Assembly: GCF_002999335.1 (NCBI RefSeq)
Contig: NW_020312119.1
Coordinates: forward strand, 22,949-86,948
DNA: 64,000 nt
Direction: 5' to 3'
Origin: Cyclospora cayetanensis
Lineage: Eukaryota > Apicomplexa > Conoidasida > Eucoccidiorida > Eimeriidae
Positions 11,836 to 22,181 of this stretch are shown here, in pieces; within the stretch, counting starts at the first letter, position 1, and every line of letters starts with the position of its first letter. The translations under genes and the position numbers were made by a program. The notes under the pieces are model-generated. The model was given only the letters and a program-made list of their open reading frames with translations, ran no database searches and had not been told where the DNA came from.

Positions 11836-13503
11836 ATGGCTACCAACAATCTAACCGATGTGTTGGCAAGTCTTATGAGTGACCACAGAAAGTTTCTAGA
11901 CGAAAGCCATACATTTTTCAAGTCTACTTTGCACAAACGAGGCAATCGGCCTCTCTGCACCATGGTAAGGTTACACTCAAAGTGATCAAAAGCAAATATA
12001 CTTATGAAACAAATCGTATTTGCCTTCCTTCAATTTTTGTAGTTTCCCGCTTAAGAAATTAGAATTAGTCTCCGTTGTACCCTCCTTGGCTGCTTTCTTC
12101 GCGTTTGTTCATTGAGGGGATAGTTTGAAAAGGAGAACGGCAAGTCAAATGACCTAATAAAAGAAGAATTACGTTGCTGCAAGAGCTTCATCTAGTAGCA
12201 TGTGTTGCCCTATTATGTAATTTACCTCCATGGGGCAAAGAGTGGTAAGAGCTGTTTATTTTGCTTCTACAACTAAAGATGTGATTGCGCATTTGTTTTA
12301 CGATAAACTTAAGCAAACTGAAATCTTAGTATATGGAGGTATTTCAAGGGTTCATGTCGAAGTTGAGCGATAGCAGGTAATCAGCAGGTAGCAGAACCCA
12401 ATGACCAAAAGCTTTCCGACTTCAAGATTCCATGTTGAGATGCACTCTTAATACAATAACTTAGAGTAGCATTTTTCATTGTTTCTAATGGAAGAAGAAC
12501 GTTCTAGAGGAGGTCATTATACACGGACTCTATCCTCTGCCGTGAGCTGACGCCAAACGCGAAACTTAGTGGATAAGCAGTTACTAAGCAAGATGGTAAA
12601 GCAGGCAAAAGAAAGATTGAGCACTAAGCTCTAATCGGCCACACAGGCGCTACATGTCAAAGACTAAACACAAGAGCAAAACAAGTTTGCCTTGCAGAAA
12701 AGTGGCGCGGGCGGTGATTTTCTCTGGCGATTGTCAGGGTCTTAGGTATTCTGCCTTACCAGCCTTGCGACTTTCTGCGGGTAGTTAGGCATTTCGTGTT
12801 GCCTTTTTGTTAAGCCCATGCGCTATTTGTAGCCTTTTTTGCAGAGTTTTTAATCATCTTGCAGAGTAATTCCCTAGACGATGCAACTAAACTCGCACTC
12901 AATACACATGAGCGCGCTACAACACGCCTTTTCGTGCTTTCTTCGCCCGAGAACATTTTATTTTGCTGTCCCCTGGAGCATGAATAACGTTTGGATTCGA
13001 ATCGTAGGCACAGATTGTCGCGTGAAGCTTCATATATAGGTCGACCCTAATGTCAGTGCCTACTCCAATGAAGGATGGTCCATCTCAGATGTGTGTCTGT
13101 TATTGATTTAGTGCCGTATTCTTATCTAAACTGTACAGACGCTTTACAATTAAGCATAATTCCGGGTTTCAGTTGTATACATGCGAAAATTTTGCTGACT
13201 CTGCTTCGCCTGTTCACCATGGCCTAACAGTGCTAGAGGCAGCTGGAGCACTTGTATCGAGACATAAGCTCAACAGCTCCATTTTAAAAATGCTGGCGCC
13301 AGCATTCTAGTGTACTAATGATATTAATTGTAATTATACAGTGTGAGAATGCCTCTAAAGCTCAGGAACTGAGTAATATGGAGTCGCTATTTGCGCTGGG
13401 TAGGGCGCGGTCTAGCAGTTTTCCTGCCGGCTCCTTTACCCACTACGGCTCACTAATGGACCCTTTATCCTTCCTCCTACACAAGCTGCAGATTCTTGAG
13501 TGA
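11836..13503 (+). CDS. Candidate small two-exon gene, unrecognised
   Basis: An ATG at 11836 in a GCGCCATGG context opens a 43-codon exon ending at ACC ATG|GTAAGG (11964). It is acidic/basic mixed and looks coding, with the pattern DHRKFLDESHTFFKS. A possible partner exon at 13342-13503 follows the acceptor TTATACAG and reads 53 codons to a stop, in matching phase. The joined product would be 96 residues. The first exon vaguely recalls the amphipathic N-terminus of Sec61 gamma, but no membrane helix is found downstream, so I do not claim that identity. There may be other exons between. Everything between 11965 and 13341 is otherwise empty to my eye. Confidence 0.3.
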
Positions 13504-14072
13504 GTAATATCACTTTCTGCTTTAATTGAAGGATAACGAGACAAAATGGGCAGATGGTGACACCTCACGGAAACAGCTAGTGACTCCCTGTCCAGCGCTG
13601 CGGCATTCTCTGTAGCTTCCGTTAAAAAGTGTTTTAGTCCACTTTTTCACTAAAATTTGCATTCTCTCAGCATTCGCTCTCTGTAATTGTATTCCGTTTG
13701 AGACGACATAGTACTGCGGCTAAATTTGACGTAGTAAGGTCTTGGACCTATGGTTACCTTGTGCCGTTCTTCTGATGTGTCTATGACGACCGTTTTCTCT
13801 CAGTCACAAAGAGCACCTAATTTTTATAGCTCTTCTCGTGTCAAACTAATGCATTTCTGATCCAGGATGCAGCCAAGCTCCTGGTGCACACACGCGGAAC
13901 ACGCTGACCAAAGCCGGAATGAACCGGTGTAATATACTTTTTTTCTTGCCTTTTCTCAGATTCCATTTAATGTCATGGTCATGGCACCCTTTGGAAGAGC
14001 TTTGGCCTACGCTTCTCTCCACCTTCTCCCCCGTAAGGTTTCGTCACCCTGTTCGCATCTGCCTCTACCTGT

Positions 14073-14927
14073 ATGCGGGAAACCTCCATCAGAAATATGT
14101 GGATTCATTGGGGCTGGAAGCCCCTTTATATAGTGATCGTCGCTGCTGTCAATATTTGCTCCCATGCAGACTGTGCAACCGCAATTTCAACCGGTGGAGA
14201 ACCAGTACTTGAGCCCGTGCGCTTAGTGACTTCTGACAGCTTTGACGAACTCTTCGGGGGGACGACGGTGAAGGCAACGGGTTTAGGAAGCTGCGACAAG
14301 TACACAATTCAGGTTGGTCCTTCCAGCGAGATTTATGAAGACGTAAGACTGTCAGCCTCAAGTTCGGTGCGGGTCGTTATGGACAAAAGAGCAGGAATTA
14401 TTGTAGAGTACACGGATGACGATATTATGGTAGTACAAACTGGAGACATTGGAAAGGATATTGAGGCCGGACCATTCATGCACTTCGTTACAAAGGGAAA
14501 TGTGAGCCATCTTTTCTTATGTCGCCACTGCCCATCTAAAAGCCTTAAGTGATGTATCCGTAACTCCTAAAGGAAGCTCGGAAGGAAGGAGCACTAATGA
14601 CACCAACTTAAATTTCTTGTACTCAAGTAGTGATTCTCGTCCTTTAGTGGATCATGGGAAAAGAATGAATCACTAGCGTAAACTCTGTAGCTTCTGACAC
14701 CTTTATCCTGTGTATTTTCCCGTTTCGCTCAGGACCGATTTATCATTCAGTCGTATTTTCAGGATTCATCATCTGACTTGAGCCCTAGTATGGGCCGCCC
14801 TCATCTGGTTTACTTTGAGGGGAATGTTGCTGGGAAGTCTTTGGAATGGCCGGGATGTTTCGAAAACAGTGGCTGCTCAGCAGTGTGTAAGAGCGGCCAA
14901 CTACAAGACGCAGAGACATCTGTTTAG
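14073..14927 (+). CDS. Putative secreted protein, 2 exons, unknown function
   Basis: Exon 1 (14073-14501) starts at ATG and encodes a hydrophobic segment, PLYIVIVAAVNICSHADC, that looks like a signal peptide near residues 18-35. Exon 1 ends at AAT|GTGAGC. Exon 2 (14733-14927) starts after the acceptor TTTCGCTCAG in the same phase and runs to a stop, giving about 207 residues. The mature part is acidic and rich in Ser and Asp. It ends in a Cys-containing stretch (PGCFENSGCSAVCKSG). A good donor (T|GTAAGA at about 14887) inside exon 2 means the true 3' end may lie further downstream. No family was recognised. Coccidian genomes hold many small secreted proteins of this kind, but assignment to an organelle would be a guess. 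Confidence 0.55.
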
Positions 14928-15270
14928 TAGTTTGAAGACGGCTGATACCAACTAGGTCTGGCTGTAACCCGTCAATCTGCAGCAGGCCCTTGACGACCAA
15001 GTAGAGTGAACAGTAGTCCACTGTATTTTTTGCCGCTACTGTTGCGGAAGGGGAATCAAAAGGTTTTAGCCTCGGTTTGCCTGGAGTACAACGCCGGTTG
15101 AGCCTGCACCTCTCAGCTATGTTGACGCATTCCGTCACGGCATGTTGATGTCAATGCCTTCCGAATTGCCAAGTTTGCTTATTAAGACTGTACATCTCTT
15201 AATGGCCCAGCGAGGTGGCCGCTCGGGTTCAATACTTGATGGCTGATTATCGCCACCGACTATGGTACAC

Positions 15271-17941
15271 TCAAAACAAAATCTCCTGATCGCTTTTTCT
15301 CCTGAGAAGCTTCAAGAATTCACGAAGATGCTTCGACTCGTACACAGGGAGTGTGTCCTGAGAACGGTATAGCAGCGATTTTCTTTGGTTATAGATTCGC
15401 CGTTTGTTCTTCGTGGGGCTTACCGAGTTAATCGAATTGCACCACAAAACATCTGAAGCAGCCTTTGACCAGAACATTACTGCCGCGCATGAAGCCGCGC
15501 TAGCAGCTTCTTGAAATATCTGAAGTCCATTCGTTTAAAAGGCCCCCTGTGTAGACCATTAGGAAGTTCCTTACTGCCAGTACAATTGTGGACATGGCAA
15601 ACGTCACCATTACCACAACCGGTATAGAATCGAGTGCCTTTTCTCCCTATAGAACACTGGCCTGGCCAAGAGTGGGAGAGCATGAATTCTGTGCAATAAT
15701 TTACGGTGTGATTGAATATGGGAGCAAGTTCAAGAGCAATCCAAGTCAGCATCGCAACAAAGAGGCTCTGAAAAAAATCATGTCGTAGTAAAGCATGGCG
15801 AATCATACCGAAGAATAATTACCATTGTAGAATAAAAAGCAATTTGGAAGGCAGGGCTATGACATCCTCGTTATAAGCCATTTATTCCTTTGACATGAAA
15901 AGTTTTATCCACCTTAGTAATTCCTGGATAGGATAGCGCCGTGCAGAATAGTGATCATCCACTTCTCCCTGAGTTAGGTCCTATTTCATGTTGATTAGTG
16001 CAGGTGAGTGACCCTCGATTAAAACAAGTAGGCTTACAAGGTAACCAGCAAGCGCCCCTTCGAGAAATCCACCAGTCGAGCCATCAAGTTTAACTGGTAG
16101 TAGCTGGTTGTTGAACAAGACTGCAGTGCGATTTATCTGCGTAACTTCTCTGTGATATTCATGTCAGCAGGTTAGTTACGGCAGTCATTGAAATGAGCGA
16201 AAAGCCGTTGAAGATAGGTTGCCAGCGTGTCCGTGTGGGGCGCCAGGGAGCTTTCAGCGTTAATCATTTGCATAAATGTAGCAGGTAGGCGGCACGCGGG
16301 TGAAAAGAAAGCTGAAATGGGATAGGAAGCTAAATAATGATAGGACAAGAATCAACGAATTTACTCGCAGCTCCAAGAGGTCCCCACTCTTTTGATACTT
16401 CAGCACCAACAGCCAACAGGTAGTCGCATCTGGGATTTCTACGCCCGTTGCGCGGAAGTTTTTCGAACCTAGAAAACGTAGATGTGACTTGTGAACAAGG
16501 CAGAAGAGTATAGAGCACTCTTACCATTTCTTCACACAACGGGTTGCGAGGAACTTGGTGAACATGATAGCTGGATAATGTAATGCAATCGCATAAAAAC
16601 AAGGAAATGCATATGTATTACCACTCTCAAATTGGAGAATGAACGTAACACAGACAATAAGGCAAGCTAGACCTTGTCCAGGGGTTCGTGTGAATGACGT
16701 CATAATGCCCATATATGTTTCACCATGAGAGTCAACGGTCAAAGGCTCCGGCACAGGTCTTCCCATAGTTAGCAGAGATGCACAAATCCAAATGTTCCAC
16801 ACTAACGTCACACCAACGCCAGCACTTGTCATTATGACGTATGTTAGCAGGTCAGGCATTTCCTCCAGAGCTTGCGCTCCAATCAACATGAATTGTTGGG
16901 ACCTGTACAGTATCCTGCATATAAGTAAGTCGAACGAGAAAGCGGGCATGGCCTAAATGCACCTGGCGTAAGTTTTGGGGAATATAACCGGGATTGCCCC
17001 CGTTAGGAAAGATATTGTCCCCTAAAATACACAGGAAGTGTGTATGCTCACGCTGTATTCGTAAAATTGTTCTCACCAGAATGGTTGACAGCAGCAGCAA
17101 AGAAATCCCCGGGGGGAGAACCCGAGGTGTAAAGGTGTGATACAACGTCAAGAGAGCGGTCAAAATCGAGAGGAAACAAGGCGAAAATGAGGACGCTAGC
17201 AGAACGCTTCTCCCGGCCTTCTTGTTGAGCGTTGCCTTCATTCCCACAATGGCTAGCACTATGTTTATGAAAACAGTGGCGAAAAGGACCTCTGTGGCTT
17301 TAAATATATCCTGAACAATGCTATGCAGAAAAGGGCGCTTTGCCTGCAGAGCTGTCAAAATCTCTCGAGACTTTAAACGCCCCTGAAAACAGTATTGCCC
17401 CGACACCTGGTTTAAAATTAGTTAAATCTGTTCCAGTCCAGAAGAATGAGTGAGTATGCCATACCAACTCTGAGCTGGTAACAGGATGCATTGTTATTCC
17501 TCCTAGCCCATCTGGAATGTTGATTGTCCTCGTTGATTCGGCTAATCACGAGTTTGACCGGCTTACAAAAATTTAAATGCTCAGAAAAATGCTTCTAACC
17601 TTTTGGACATGACTCCACGCAGATGCCATTAGTCGGATTGTGTGGATCCGGATAGTAGAGGTACTGCCTTTCCTCACCAACCTCCTGAGACCCACAAAAA
17701 TCAGCTGAAAACACAAGCAATGAGCAAACCCGTTTCTATTATTGTACCACTATGGCGAACCGTTTAGGTCATATGGTGCAAGATGCTTCAAGTTCCCGCT
17801 GTAGCAAGCGGCCGCATTCAGCAGGAACGTGATAAACGACAGGCACCCCGTTACTAAGGTCAGAATTCCATCAGAATGCCACCGTTTCACTGATTTTTCT
17901 TCTTTGGAAGACTTTCGTAGCTGTTCCGGGTATTGGACCAT
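15271..17941 (-). CDS. Choline transporter-like protein (SLC44/CTL family), 12 exons
   Basis: Minus-strand exons: 17941-17761, 17704-17600, 17511-17465, 17406-17077, 16952-16525, 16468-16365, 16311-16180, 16147-16038, 15767-15705, 15646-15575, 15462-15424, 15357-15271. Phases match at all joins; 1,698 nt give 565 residues, a normal CTL length. The order follows the family: a short basic N-terminus and first membrane helix, then an extracellular loop with YDLN...DFCG, QYLYYPDPHNPTNGICVESCP and a GQYC site. Several helices follow, then AQALEEMPDLL. The C-terminal half has a KKWFEKLP...GPLGAATFF region, a helix IPVVVMVTFAMSTIVLA, and ASDVLWC close to the family's DTILWC. CTL proteins are multi-span plasma or organelle membrane proteins; some move choline or ethanolamine, and substrate here is unproved. 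The tiny 39-nt exon and the 47-nt exon are the least certain. Confidence 0.9.
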
Positions 17942-18571
17942 GATCCAATGCAGAAAAATTTTGACAGAAGCTGGTTTGATTTGAGTGCTCGCCTTAAGCT
18001 ACAATTCCCAATGCGAGGAAGCCCAATGAGCGAATGTAGCAGTGGAAAAGATAACGAATCTGGACATGGAGTGTTGGCACTGTCTGCTTCATTAGTGCGG
18101 TAGCCCTTTTAGGAGCAATTCCAGGAAGATATGCATCGTGCATAGTATCGACACCCGAAATCATTCACTTGAAGTGTTAAGTCATTTAACGCTACCATAA
18201 CCCCATATGAAGCTTATATTGCCCATGTTGTTGGAGATATTAAGCGCATTCGCTGTTTTAGACATAGTCGTGGTTTGCGTGCAATGCCGTTACGAATGGC
18301 AGCGCGCTGTATATTCATGCATGAACACTATTGTATCGGAAGCCGTCGGGATCAGGCTTCTAGGCAAACTTTTCTTTTCTGCATTATTCTGTAGTAAGAT
18401 TAGCCATGGGAGGCACCTATTCTTTGGGAAATATAGTTGGTCAGGCGAAAACCAAGCCGTGAATACCACTGTACTACAAATCAAAGGAGTTCGTTAGATC
18501 CTATATTCTACTATCGCACACCAATCCAACAAGGAATACAGATTTTGACTTACTGTGTGGTCTGAAAGTAC
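17942..18571. other. Intergenic between two minus-strand genes
   Basis: This stretch separates the SLC44 start from the dioxygenase stop. A plus-strand open frame at 18207-18497 begins with a hydrophobic segment but has no recognisable domain, no splice partner and a composition like non-coding DNA, so I did not annotate it. Confidence 0.4.
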
Positions 18572-19943
18572 TCAAGCGTCCAACTCGCTGGCACATGCAT
18601 TTTTCGCGTTCAGCGAACGGCGCCTGCCCCAAACAATAATTGATATTCGAGGGCCTACACTGCTGCTTGGCTCGGCTGGGACACCGTGGGTGAATGTTTT
18701 ATTGACAAGAGAGTTAAACGCAAAAATTGAGCCAGATTTTTGAGGGAAGCAGAACTTTATTCCACTCTTGACATGGGCAAATTCCAAAGAGCGTTGGCCA
18801 CCGAACGATGCTCCCACGGTGAAATCTTCTGCCTGCAAGTGCAAGCGCAAGCATTGATCATGGCTCGCTGGGCACATGCGCTAATCGCTAAGGTCACTAA
18901 GTGACTGGTTCATGACCTTCGCCCATGAAGAGCCCGATAAAGGGGTTATACCTGAAGGTGCAACATACTTGTTGTCTTTCAGAGGAATATGCATGAGAAT
19001 CATGATGATGCGGCTTCCAGTGAGAACCATCAGGATAAATGTTCATTCGAGTCGCGTAGATGTCTAAATCGAAATAATTGGAAAGGCGCTGCACCACCTT
19101 CTGAAATGTGGGAAATCCTTCAGGGTTTTCGTGTTTTAGATGCCTTGACCAACGGCACAAGCCGGCATCAGGTAAAGTCACACTAGTGTCCCTCATCTCG
19201 GCAGGTGTCGGGTCTGCCTCTTTAGATGCTGCATCATGCAAAAGTGTTTGATCCCTGGTGGACACAAAAAAAGACACAAACCCTCACTTGCAGGCACAGC
19301 CGCATTTACTGCGGAGTGAACAAACCTAACCAGGCCCTAAGGACATGACTCACTTCGCGTAATCAGAAAGTTCCTTGAGAAGCGAGCTAAAAAGGGCTTC
19401 GCTTTCATGTGGCTTGAAGAATTCAGGAATGCAAATGCTCCCGCCAGTGAGGGCTTTCTGGACACCCGGATATAACATATTACGCATTTGATTCTCACCC
19501 CATCGAAAGCCCACTGCAAATGCTCTGAGAGTCTAGCCAACGGCATACGGCTTTGCACATAAGAAACTCCCTGCCGCTTTGGTAACAATTAAGCAAAGAG
19601 TTTTTGACGCAGCACTGAGGCTCCCTAAGATGGTGAATCATAGTGTCTGGAAGATCATTTACACATGAAAACGAGGGCTTACCATGAAATCGTCATGGGT
19701 CGTTCCATCGCACATCGCGAACTGGCTTCTGACAAGGGAATTATGGGCACTGGCATAGCATGACACTCGCTGCTCTCCGGCGCTTCTCAAGGAACCGGAA
19801 AATGTGAAGCCTGCAAGACTTGCGTTGGGCGACGTCTGTATCGTGCTAAGTTCCTTATTGGCTTGTTCTTCTGGCCTGGCGTTGCCTCCTTCCTTTTGAA
19901 TTATAGTACATGACCGTTTGTCTTTGCGCCACCTGCCCTTCAT
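18572..19943 (-). CDS. AlkB-like 2-oxoglutarate/Fe(II)-dependent dioxygenase, 4 exons
   Basis: Minus-strand exons 19943-19683, 19457-19354, 19254-18969, 18832-18572; phases match and 912 nt give 303 residues. After a roughly 90-residue basic leader comes ICIPEFFKPHESEALFSSLL, typical of the start of the AlkB-type barrel. The iron site reads WKPHHHDSHAY (His/Asp near residues 205-207), with the distal His in KTFTHGVP (about 266) and the 2OG-binding Arg in GPRISIIVWG (about 279). The core strand DFTVGASFGGQRSLEF lies between. These give the complete H-x-D...H...R set, so the enzyme should be active. AlkB relatives remove methyl groups from nucleic acid or modify proteins; this branch, with a WKP-HHDSH signature, has no substrate I can name. 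The start ATG at 19943 is the first in the open exon. Confidence 0.9.
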
Positions 19944-22181
19944 CGTGCCTTACAGGGAGGAGATAGTCCAAAATTATACCAGGATGGTGATCCGGACCCT
20001 TAAATTCCTGATTTTGATGTTGCACTAACTGCTTTCATGTTTTGCACGGGGAAAAGCTTGCGCATGACAGTGCTCGCCCTCACGTGAAATGGGGGAAAAC
20101 ATACTGAATGTTTACATGGCATGAAAAAAACAACCTCTTCGAGACATATACACCTAGTCGTACAAAGTACTGTGAGCAAAGCTTATTGCTAAGCTAAAAG
20201 TACGTCCATACTGTGTCTAGTGTTATTCAGCAAATACCAGCCTAGCCGTCTGATGGACCTGCATGCAGAGTCGCAGCCCAGACAAGCGTAGTCTGCATAT
20301 CGCCCGTAAAGCACCATTGCTGCAAACACTCGTTCTCAGTTTTAACAGACGATTTTGTGTTTCTGCACTGCTATTGCTGTAACTCGGTCCTTGGTACGAG
20401 GAAGCTAGAATAGCAGCAAGGCAGTTGTCGTGTCCCCGCCTTCACCCACACCGTTTTAGAACAAAGGCATCTAACCTTCAGCCACACATAGTAAAAGTAC
20501 ATAATCCACCAGTAAAGCTTTATGGGATGCGTGATAACAGCTACGTAGCCATAAAATATGACAGGTTATTCCCTTCCGCTCGAGCAATTATTAAATAGTC
20601 CCAACAGTGTAGCACAGTCCAAAGGGGCAGAAATGACGGAATTTAAATTGCTCTCCTCTATCCGCTCTTCAGTTCAATCCTTGCACTTCATAATACAATG
20701 CTGTATAGGCTGAGTTGCACTGAAAGACTAATGGAAAAACGTTGCCGCGATAAGGCCTTCGCTTTACGGTTCGTGAGCTCATCGCAACTTGCCGCTACAG
20801 AAAAAGTATCAGCATTCGTGAGTTTCAAGTTCGGTTTGTTTGTCAGATGAAATAGCAACTGTGGGTACTTTACCAAATGGCTAGGCGTATCAAACCTGAG
20901 AAGACCTGGAACGGCTTTACACATTCCTTGCAGCCGGCACAGGAAGCCAGAGAAGCGAACAAAGGTTGCAGAGTACTGGTGACTAGCTCTTGGAACCAGG
21001 AAACGAGTGATGCTTCTTGTATCACATACTGGATATAAAAGCTTTTGCTATCCTCACACCAACTCGGTCGAAGTCGGCCTCTAGCAGAAAAGAGTTAGCT
21101 GGGACTAAGTTTGCCAAAAATAGCTGTCATCTGACTTTATCTCCTGAGCAGGACATTGTATGCTACTTAATGAATAAGATGCCGTTTATACTCAGTATGT
21201 ATATGGCACAGCTGTCCAACTCAGCCAAGTAACGGACTACATAACTGTGCATTATTTTACTTCACAAACTTACGGAGATTTCTGAATGTACTGCCTCTTT
21301 CTCTGCCGCAGCACCTCCAGAACCAGGCCTTCAGACTAAATGGATAAGTCTTGGCTAGGGCTCGTTCGCGAACCTTGATATGCCATCCTCGAATCCTTGA
21401 CAGGGAGCGCAATATGCTAACGCATGTTAAGCGGGTCAAGAATTTTAAAGCAGTCATTCCCAACCCTGGGAATATGTAAAGCGGGAGTCCTGAAAATATT
21501 CGTGTGGGTTGAAAGTATTGGGACGACACAGCCATTGAACTAACCCACGGGCTGTTAACATTCCAGGAAGCTCGGAAAATGCCCTTTTTACCGCTTATCT
21601 TCATGAGGGGTAAAATACTGCTTGTGCTATGCACCTAATAATCTAAGGTTTCTTGCTACTCGAAGCAGATGCATTCAGCGCCTTCAGTGCCCGATGGCGG
21701 GCGATTTTACCCTAAGTGCCAAAAGCAGCCAGGTAGGCTGCGTCAGTTTGTTTCCATGCGGATAGAATGTTGAGCCAGCACTTTGTTAGCATAGTAGACA
21801 GCCGAGACTCAATTTTCCGTCTGCTTTATTGCCCTTGGGGTTAACACGAGTTGGACCTGTGACTGTAACTCAGTGTTGCCAGCAACGCGAGTGTCATGCA
21901 TGGACTAGGCGCACAACAAAAAAAGACACAGCACGAATCATTCACAAATAATTATAGGGAATTGAGGTGCTGGGAAGAACAAAAGCCATGAAAATTGGAG
22001 GAAAAATTGACTCCTGTAACGCCATACATCCAGTGATACATACAGATGATCTTCCTGAAACTTTCGTCACCTACAGCTACCCTCTCTAACGGGTGTAGTC
22101 GCAGTTCTCCTCCACGTTGCCTGCGTCCCTTGCATGATCTCCCGAGCTGTTCCATCAGACTTTTCCTTTAAAATGTATGCT
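19944..22181. other. Mostly unassigned; possible 3' exons of the next minus-strand gene
   Basis: Most of this shows no gene. One small minus-strand candidate terminal exon stands out at 21335-21270: acceptor TTATCCATTTAG, then 21 codons with LVLEVLRQRKRQYIQKSP and a stop. Upstream of it (about 21470-21370, minus) is a stretch reading RIRGWHIKV. Together they recall the end of a RAP domain (GW-hydrophobic, then W/L...YI). They could be spliced 3' exons of the giant gene at 22182-26900, but no in-phase chain was established. Confidence 0.25.

Noticed and set aside
18207..18497. Hydrophobic-leader frame that might be a small secreted protein
   Set aside because: No partner exon, no Cys pattern, AT-rich intergenic composition.
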